This document shows positions 45,264 through 50,920 of a stretch of 50,920 bases of DNA, one piece after another; position 1 is the first letter of the stretch, and each line of letters begins with the position of its first letter. The translations under genes and the position numbers were made by a program. Source of the stretch: Clostridiaceae bacterium DTU079. GTDB lineage: Bacteria; Bacillota; Clostridia; Acetivibrionales; Acetivibrionaceae. Below the pieces are notes generated by a model. It made no database searches. It had not been told where the DNA came from and saw only the letters and a program-made list of their open reading frames with translations. Location: contig LFSC01000007.1 in the NCBI GenBank assembly GCA_001512505.1, positions 1 to 50,920 of the forward strand. Direction: 5' to 3'.

Positions 45264-46370
45264 TTATATATGGTCTTTAAGTATAAGGCTCTCCAAATAT
45301 TCTACAATATCTCTGGCTTTTGGCGGACAGCCCGTAACACATTTATCAAATCCTGAAGCACATATACCAATACCCACCCCATCATACCGTTTATTTTTAA
45401 AATTCTGACCAATGTACAGTTTTTCTTTTAGTTTATTCAACAGACCTCTTTCATCCAACCTTTCCAGTGCGTAAATGAGGCTTCCATAGCAGGCTGAGCA
45501 GGAACTATCTTCGACAATATGTTTTGATAATTGCCGGACTCTTCTTGAAGGTTCTATTTTTTTTGCTCCTGTATCCTTATTCATTTCAATGATTTCAGCA
45601 TTGGCCAAATCAGCAGTTCCGACACCGATATTTTCAGCCATGTCAATATACGGTACTTCCTCAATGTCAAAGCCCATTAAATGTGCTGCGTACGCATCTA
45701 TCAGCACAGGGTCCTTTCCCGCAATTATCCTGTTCATCTGAACCGGATTGCCGCCTTCTTCAAAGTTAAGGTCGCCGTTCATACCATCAACGATTATTAG
45801 ATTTTGTTTTATGAGCTTGTTTAAATATGCAATGGGCTTATGCAAGCCCAATGTATGAAACCGCCTTTTCTCGAAATCAGGTATACACCCCTTCATATTC
45901 TTTAAAGCACAGGTAATATTGGTCTGGCAGTGGCCTTTTAGAACCGGGACGTTTATCAAATAATCAACCTTCATTATGCAGTCGCAAATATTTATCCTAA
46001 AACCGTTTATATCATAAGCCTTATATTTATCTCTTTGAAGATCAACAAGGGGAACATCATATTTTTTTGACAGTTCCTCATATCCACACACTTTAAAAGC
46101 TTCTGATGTCCTGTCTCCAACCCAGGAGCCTTCCATAATTACTATCTTATTGTAACCTTTCGATTTTAAATATTCGATAAGTCCTTCCACTATTTCCGGT
46201 GAGGTCGTTGCTCCTGAACAGGAAGGTTTTGCTACAACAAGATTCGGTTTAATTCCAACATGTGCGTTTTTATCTATTTCTTCTTCAGGTTTAATGACTT
46301 CCAGCAGTTCTTTAACCATTTGCCTGGGCTTGTCCCCATAAATGATTCGTATCCATTTCTTATCAGCCAT
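45264..46370 (-). CDS. DUF362 protein with C-terminal cysteine motifs
   Basis: About 368 residues from ATG 46370, chosen because AGGAG lies 9 nt upstream; the frame is open to 46409. The DUF362 core runs about 25-280 with KPNLVVAKPSCSGATTSPEIVEGLIEYL, IMEGSW, VPVLKGHCQTNITCALKNMKG and KDPVLIDAYAAHLMG. Near the C-terminus cysteines (CSACYGS, GICASGFDKCVTGCPPKA) could hold an Fe-S cluster, though they are not the standard ferredoxin spacing. The family is common in anaerobes and its function is not established. Monocistronic. Confidence 0.82.
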   Translation of the reverse strand: MADKKWIRIIYGDKPRQMVKELLEVIKPEEEIDKNAHVGIKPNLVVAKPSCSGATTSPEIVEGLIEYLKSKGYNKIVIMEGSWVGDRTSEAFKVCGYEELSKKYDVPLVDLQRDKYKAYDINGFRINICDCIMKVDYLINVPVLKGHCQTNITCALKNMKGCIPDFEKRRFHTLGLHKPIAYLNKLIKQNLIIVDGMNGDLNFEEGGNPVQMNRIIAGKDPVLIDAYAAHLMGFDIEEVPYIDMAENIGVGTADLANAEIIEMNKDTGAKKIEPSRRVRQLSKHIVEDSSCSACYGSLIYALERLDERGLLNKLKEKLYIGQNFKNKRYDGVGIGICASGFDKCVTGCPPKARDIVEYLESLILKDHI

Positions 46371-46597
46371 ATATCTCAACTCCTGTTTACGACGCAGAAT
46401 CGTCCCCATTTTTATGAAATATTTTAATTTGAACTGAAAATAATCTATACTACCCTATTCCATCATTATAAAATATTTCTATTCTATAATTCCATTATTA
46501 TATTTTAAAATACATCAACACTTACTGATTTACATTGGAGTTCAATAGATCTGCCCGATTAGGATAGCTAGAAGACAATTTCGGAACATAGCCTCTA

Positions 46598-46816
46598 TTA
46601 CTGCTGGTATTTTATGCCCAATATATCAACAATAAGATACTGCAAGCCTTTCATCGGACTTGGTATATGTACGTCAAGAACGTACAATAAACCCAATGTA
46701 AAGGCAATGATATATAGTATGGAAAAAAACGTAAGCTCCCTCCACTCTTTTTTCTTTACCAGCCCCGGTACGTTGATAATAAAGATTAAAGCATAAATCA
46801 ACAAAAGGAATATCAT
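46598..46816 (-). CDS. Small membrane protein at the end of the ger operon
   Basis: This 72-residue protein has two helices (IFLLLIYALIFIINVPGLV and FFSILYIIAFTLGLLYVLDV). It overlaps gerKB by 4 nt, so it is translated with the receptor. Small two-helix genes of this kind occur beside GerA-type operons (GerD/GerF-like or unnamed fourth subunits). A receptor accessory role is inferred from position. Confidence 0.7.
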   Translation of the reverse strand: MIFLLLIYALIFIINVPGLVKKKEWRELTFFSILYIIAFTLGLLYVLDVHIPSPMKGLQYLIVDILGIKYQQ

Positions 46817-47919
46817 GTCCCCTTACCCCTTTCAAACTTCGGCAAACCGCGGATTTTCGCAATCAATAACGACAAGAGCGGAATTACAAACATAAGCGGA
46901 ATGGAATATATTATTCCCGCATTTTGTGTAATCATAGCATGATCTACCGGGGATTGGAACACAGTAGCAGCAATAACTACCTCAATGCCGGCTAAAGGTA
47001 AAATCAGCGGTAAATATGACTTTAAACCGAATAATTGCGAAAGCGATACCGCCAATGCATAAAAGAACAGGCTGCATTTTAAAAATATTAAGACCGTCTG
47101 TGCAATTCCTACCAGAAAATCCAACCTTGTCAATATAGTCCCAATATCAATGAGACGGATTGACTGAAACGACATAGAAGTCCATATGGTTTGTGTTTTG
47201 CCCAAAACCGCTATATTCCTGACAGCCACAATAAGAAGAGTTGCAGCACCGATTAATAAGCCGGAATAAGTTCTTTTAATTACATGCTCAGTATTATTCA
47301 AACTTCCCATTATCGCAAGAAAAACAACTGTTTCTCCAAAGGGGACGGATGATACTATATGGACTCCCTGAAATATTTTCCCAAACGGCAACTCAAAAAA
47401 CGGTAAGAAATTTGAAAAATCCATTTGGTCAAGCAAAAGGGGGAATGTACTGATTATAACAAATATCCCGATAAATACAAACAAATGACTTACCCTTGCC
47501 AATACTTCTATACCTTTAGAAACAGCATATGCACAGGTTGCAGTAAAAACTACCAGCAGTAAAACAAAAGGGGTGTCCGGCATTAAAAATGTTATGTATA
47601 ACTCACCTACATCACGAATATTAAAAGACAAAGTCAATAAAAAAAAGAAAATATAATACAATGATACAACTTTACCCAGAAAACGGCCGTATACCATATC
47701 ATTAATTTGAACCAAATTCATCCCTGCAAACCTTTTTGCAAGCATTACATAGGAAAGAAAAAACGGGGTTGAAACAGCCAGTCCTACCAATATAACCATC
47801 CATGTTTGGTGCTCGGTTATTCCTACCGTAAAATCTATCAATAGAACTGAACCCTGAACAAAACCGGCAATTAAGAATAGTAATTGCTGACCGGTGATTT
47901 TTCCTTTTTCAATGTTCAT
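46813..47919 (-). CDS. gerKB: Spore germination receptor permease subunit (GerAB/GerKB family)
   Basis: About 368 residues from ATG 47919, which follows GGAGGG by 7 nt. About ten helices of the amino-acid-permease fold; N-terminal KITGQQLLFLIAGFVQGSVLL is typical. This subunit binds the germinant in GerA-type receptors of the spore inner membrane. It starts one base after the gerKC stop, with the ribosome site inside the last gerKC codons. Confidence 0.9.
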   Translation of the reverse strand: MNIEKGKITGQQLLFLIAGFVQGSVLLIDFTVGITEHQTWMVILVGLAVSTPFFLSYVMLAKRFAGMNLVQINDMVYGRFLGKVVSLYYIFFFLLTLSFNIRDVGELYITFLMPDTPFVLLLVVFTATCAYAVSKGIEVLARVSHLFVFIGIFVIISTFPLLLDQMDFSNFLPFFELPFGKIFQGVHIVSSVPFGETVVFLAIMGSLNNTEHVIKRTYSGLLIGAATLLIVAVRNIAVLGKTQTIWTSMSFQSIRLIDIGTILTRLDFLVGIAQTVLIFLKCSLFFYALAVSLSQLFGLKSYLPLILPLAGIEVVIAATVFQSPVDHAMITQNAGIIYSIPLMFVIPLLSLLIAKIRGLPKFERGKGT

Positions 47920-47920
47920 A

Positions 47921-49102
47921 TTATTTCCCTCCTTCACTTTGCCATGCCGGTTTTTTTAATAAATCGGTTTTTATTATCTTTGATTCAACGTCAATCTTTA
48001 ATTCAACAGAAGGATATAAATCATCCCAATTGTCTTTTAAAGCCTTCCACTCGTTCCCGTATTTTTTATGCAGCATTTCCCCAAAACCAAAAATATCTGC
48101 ATTTAGTTCCTTGGATTTATCAAAAGCCGCCAATATCTCTTGCCGTATGATTTCTGCCGAAGCTTTTTGCATTCTTTCAAAAGCTGAATCGGTTGCCAGG
48201 TTTTCGGTTGTAGTCTGTTCCGAAAGGCTCGATTCCTCTTTAATTTTTATATGCATCACTATTCTTTTGTCCTTTAATTCCGGTGTTACTTTGCTTTTGG
48301 CACTTAAAATCTCCAATACGGCACTTCCTTGTTCATTAGGTGAAGAAACCGTTATCACACCGCTTTTCACTTTACCGAGTACCCACAAAAGTCCCCGGAC
48401 TTCATCCTCGTTTAGCTTACCAACCATTCTGCCTTTTTTAAATACAGCCAAACCTGACACATAAATGTCCTTGTTCTCCTTGTCTTGCATAACACTGACT
48501 AAAGGTGCCATCGGAGCTTTAGTATCACTCATCATGCATGAAGCAAAATCTTTCATATTCACTTTATATAAGTGAGAGGTAAAAGCATAGGACTCGACCA
48601 GCTTTTCAATATTGACAGCAGGAAACTTTTTAGTTTCCGGTTTGGCATCCATAACATCCGAAGCCCGATCCTCGGCAATAAGAATCAATGCAGTAGGTCT
48701 CATTTCATGGGCACGCAAAAAGAAGTCAATATATTTTTCCAACCCCTCTGAAGCTATATCTTTCCCAAAAATCACAGCTTGATTGTGGGATATAAACAGC
48801 CTGTTTCCTGTCTTGTGCGTTATTTGTCTTACCGCTTCAAAAATTGAATTGCCCGTGCTGTTAACATTCCAAAATGCCTTGTCTTCCCCTCCACCGTCTT
48901 TTCCTGTTCCTCCGGTTTCATTCTCTTTAACTATTTGTGCTGTCAGCAAAATGTTTCCCGCACTCTCGTTCTTGTCAACTCCTATTCCTATGACAATTTC
49001 CAGATCGTTTATTTCCCTTCCTCCAAAACATCCGGATAAGGTAAACAGCATAAAAAACCATAAAATCAATTTCATAATCGGTAAATTCATCTTATTTCCC
49101 AT
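47921..49102 (-). CDS. gerKC: Spore germination receptor lipoprotein (Ger(x)C family)
   Basis: In this 393-residue protein, the lipoprotein signal ends LSGC (Cys25). The family opening GGREINDLEIVIGIGVDK follows at once, then SHNQAVIFGKDIASEGLEKYIDFFLRAHEMR. It forms the outer lipoprotein subunit of the germinant receptor. AAGGAG lies 9 nt before the ATG. It has 55 nt from gerKA, co-transcribed. Confidence 0.92.
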   Translation of the reverse strand: MGNKMNLPIMKLILWFFMLFTLSGCFGGREINDLEIVIGIGVDKNESAGNILLTAQIVKENETGGTGKDGGGEDKAFWNVNSTGNSIFEAVRQITHKTGNRLFISHNQAVIFGKDIASEGLEKYIDFFLRAHEMRPTALILIAEDRASDVMDAKPETKKFPAVNIEKLVESYAFTSHLYKVNMKDFASCMMSDTKAPMAPLVSVMQDKENKDIYVSGLAVFKKGRMVGKLNEDEVRGLLWVLGKVKSGVITVSSPNEQGSAVLEILSAKSKVTPELKDKRIVMHIKIKEESSLSEQTTTENLATDSAFERMQKASAEIIRQEILAAFDKSKELNADIFGFGEMLHKKYGNEWKALKDNWDDLYPSVELKIDVESKIIKTDLLKKPAWQSEGGK

Positions 49103-49157
49103 CGCAGCCCGCTCCTTTTATGTAGAATCACAATTGCTTTCCTTAATTGTAACGACA

Positions 49158-50735
49158 TCAACCCGGATTACGTTTGTAAGAATCGGAACCGTCATAAACG
49201 ATAACCTTTGTACGTTTTTTCAATTTCCACAGGGGCATCCTTATAAAAACATCCTTCAAACTTGAAAAATCAAACGGTACAACAGGCCATAAATACGGTA
49301 CTCCGAAAGACCTTAAAGATGCCATATGAAACAACGTTACCAAAAGACCCATAATTACACCAAAACCTCCGGCAAGTCCGGCAAGTACAAGATATATATA
49401 CCTAAGAATCGTTCCGGAATCAGTCTGTGCCGGAACGGTAAAGCTTGCAATGGCTGTTGAAGATACGACAATTACCATAATAGGACTTATAAGCCCGGCC
49501 TCAACGGATGCCTGCCCCAGTACAATTGCTCCGACAATACCGATTGTTTGTCCTACCGATTTCGGTAATCGTACTCCTGCTTCTCTTAAAATGTCAAAGG
49601 TAAACATCATCAAAAAAGCTTCCAAAATTGCCGGAAAAGGTACCTTTTCACGTCCTTCCGCTATGGATATCAAAAGCTGTGTAGGTATCATCTCCTGGTG
49701 GAAAACAGTCAATGCCACATAAATTGCAGGTCCTAAAATACTGATGATATAGGACAAAAACCTTACTATACGCATAATGCTTGCATGAAACGGTCTGGAA
49801 TAATAGTCTTCACTGCTTTGAAAGCTTTCAATAAACAACATGGGTACTATAAGAGCAAAAGGTGTACCGTCAACCAAAATCGCAGCACGTCCTTCAAGTA
49901 TTTTGGCTGCAACCCTGTCAGGCTTTTCGCTGTTTGAAACAGTAGGGAAAATAGAGTAGGAACTATCCTCAATAAATTGTTCAATATACCCTGATTCCAG
50001 AATAGCATCTATTTTTATTCTGTTCAGCCGTCTTCTGACTTCTTCGATCAGCTTCGGATCTGCTACACTTTTTATATATACAATATATACATCTGTTTTT
50101 GATTTATCACCGATAATCATTTTTTCTACACATAAATCGGGATCTTTAATTTTACGGCGAATAAGGGCAATGCTTACATTTACGTTTTCATTGAAGCCCT
50201 CCCTGGGCCCGCGTACAACAACCTCTGTTACCGGTTCGTCTATAGCACGGGATTCGCGCTTCCCGGAATTGATAACCAAAGCCTCTTTTGAGCCGTCTAT
50301 CAATAGAATGGTTGACCCTGCCAATAAACATTCAATCAAATCATTGAACAGTGTCACTTTCCGGCTATCCGTTATAGGAATCAAGTTCTTTCTTACGCAA
50401 TCAATATCGGTAAAATCTATATCCGCATCCTTCTTAAGCAGTAATGCGCCATACATTAAAGGCTCCAGTATATTTTTATTGATTTCTCCCTTATCTGCCA
50501 TGCTATTGATAAAAATCACGGCACCTTTGAATCTTCTGTCATGCCCAAAGTTGAACTCGTGTATTGTCACATCGCTGCTGTTGTGCAAAATACCTTTAAT
50601 TGCTTCCAGGTTCCTTTTTAAGTCAGGGAATATCGGTTCACTGTTGTTCTTACCCGCTAAAGCATCCTGATGCATGCGTTTTTCTATATTTTTTAATAAT
50701 GAACAGCGAATTTTCCTATAAATATATCTGAACAT
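49158..50735 (-). CDS. gerKA: Spore germination receptor subunit A (GerAA/GerKA family)
   Basis: About 525 residues from ATG 50735, preceded by GGAAAGG; an ATG at 50774 is less well placed. The large N-terminal cytosolic domain (to about 275) and about five C-terminal helices match the family: GSTILLIDGSKEALVI, DGTPFALIVPMLFIESFQSSEDYYSRPFHASIMR and EMIPTQLLISIAEGREKVPFPAILEAFLM. It is the first gene of the receptor operon. Its promoter would lie at or beyond the decayed tetR copy at the edge. Confidence 0.93.
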   Translation of the reverse strand: MFRYIYRKIRCSLLKNIEKRMHQDALAGKNNSEPIFPDLKRNLEAIKGILHNSSDVTIHEFNFGHDRRFKGAVIFINSMADKGEINKNILEPLMYGALLLKKDADIDFTDIDCVRKNLIPITDSRKVTLFNDLIECLLAGSTILLIDGSKEALVINSGKRESRAIDEPVTEVVVRGPREGFNENVNVSIALIRRKIKDPDLCVEKMIIGDKSKTDVYIVYIKSVADPKLIEEVRRRLNRIKIDAILESGYIEQFIEDSSYSIFPTVSNSEKPDRVAAKILEGRAAILVDGTPFALIVPMLFIESFQSSEDYYSRPFHASIMRIVRFLSYIISILGPAIYVALTVFHQEMIPTQLLISIAEGREKVPFPAILEAFLMMFTFDILREAGVRLPKSVGQTIGIVGAIVLGQASVEAGLISPIMVIVVSSTAIASFTVPAQTDSGTILRYIYLVLAGLAGGFGVIMGLLVTLFHMASLRSFGVPYLWPVVPFDFSSLKDVFIRMPLWKLKKRTKVIVYDGSDSYKRNPG

Positions 50736-50810
50736 AAACAATCCTTTCCAAGCAGTTTTATTTATTTTTTGCATGCATCAGTAATTTATTCATAAACTGA
50801 AAAATAAAGC

Positions 50811-50920
50811 CTTTGACAACTTTGTGGATTCTCTCTTACATATACTATTTAATGGAATCCGGAATAAAAGTAATTAAAATACAAGTAGGCTTACTAAGAA
50901 GAAAATAGATTTTATATTCG
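50811..50920 (+). pseudogene. Decayed copy of the tetR 3' end and start of the following membrane gene
   Basis: Bases 50811-50876 encode FDNFVDSLLHILFNGIRNKSN and a stop, matching the last codons of the TetR gene at 44196-44260 (NNFVDSLLHILFNGIRNNSN). The match continues through the spacer and into AAGAAGAAAATAGATTTTATATTCG of the membrane gene start. The start codon region (CACCATGAAG there) is changed to TACTAAG, so no start remains. No tetR body lies upstream. It continues past the window. Confidence 0.8.

Noticed and set aside
50811..50920. Start of a new intact membrane gene at the right edge
   Set aside because: The start codon of the matching gene is destroyed in this copy and a stop (TAA) sits in its place.

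Overview
The window reads as chromosomal DNA of a low-GC, spore-forming, anaerobic, cellulosome-producing Firmicute, most like Acetivibrio/Hungateiclostridium (the Clostridium thermocellum group). The basis is a dockerin-bearing GH11-CBM6-CE4 xylanase with the architecture of C. thermocellum XynA, a SigI/RsgI sigma/anti-sigma pair, a GerA-type germinant receptor operon and AdhE. The residues differ enough from the C. thermocellum proteins I remember that I do not assign a species. I saw no rRNA, tRNA, CRISPR array, phage or intact transposase.

Layout. 1-3.7 kb: a REP-like palindrome, a 47-bp tandem duplication and a heterodimeric ABC exporter (minus). 3.9-6.5 kb: a BlaI/BlaR1-type sensor operon whose BlaR1 is cut in two by a 2-nt frame change. 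6.9-9.6 kb: an ECF S-component and xynA (plus). 9.8-13.2 kb: a minus-strand run with a TIGR01212-like radical SAM protein, a radical SAM/SPASM protein and an unrecognised Cys-rich partner. 13.4-16 kb: adhE. 16.1-20 kb: a secreted coiled-coil protein of 81-residue repeats, divergent from a sigI-rsgI pair whose RsgI lacks the usual Asn-Pro cleavage motif. 20-25.9 kb: VTC-domain protein, DUF4956 membrane protein and CotH protein, followed by an OmpR-type response regulator and sensor kinase. 26-28.9 kb: a ruined alpha/beta-hydrolase gene and a chemoreceptor gene broken by one base. 29.1-33.7 kb: potABCD. 33.9-38.5 kb: an accessory patch of hypotheticals, a pentapeptide-repeat protein, two lipoproteins and a nonsense-interrupted gene. 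38.7-40.3 kb: a membrane protein and ferritin. 40.6-43.4 kb: a second BlaI/BlaR1 module, split at nearly the same joint by a 58-bp insertion between 8-bp repeats. 43.5-44.8 kb: an autoregulated TetR gene and a membrane protein. 45.3-46.4 kb: a DUF362 ferredoxin-like protein. 46.6-50.7 kb: a gerKA-KC-KB operon plus a small membrane gene. At the right edge begins a decayed second copy of the tetR/membrane-protein junction.

Working together. The dockerin enzyme, SigI/RsgI pair and AdhE fit extracellular plant-polysaccharide use and fermentation to ethanol. VTC, DUF4956 and CotH form a recurring gene set, here next to its own two-component system. The two BlaI/M56 modules carry different operators and so probably answer different signals.

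The strongest second-look items are the RsgI without the cleavage motif, the two BlaR1 genes broken independently at the same protein joint, the radical SAM/SPASM pair with no visible precursor peptide, and the 81-residue repeat protein facing sigI. Many loci are damaged (BlaR1 twice, chemoreceptor, hydrolase, a lipoprotein-linked gene, the tetR copy), so either the lineage is shedding genes here or a few indels are sequencing errors.
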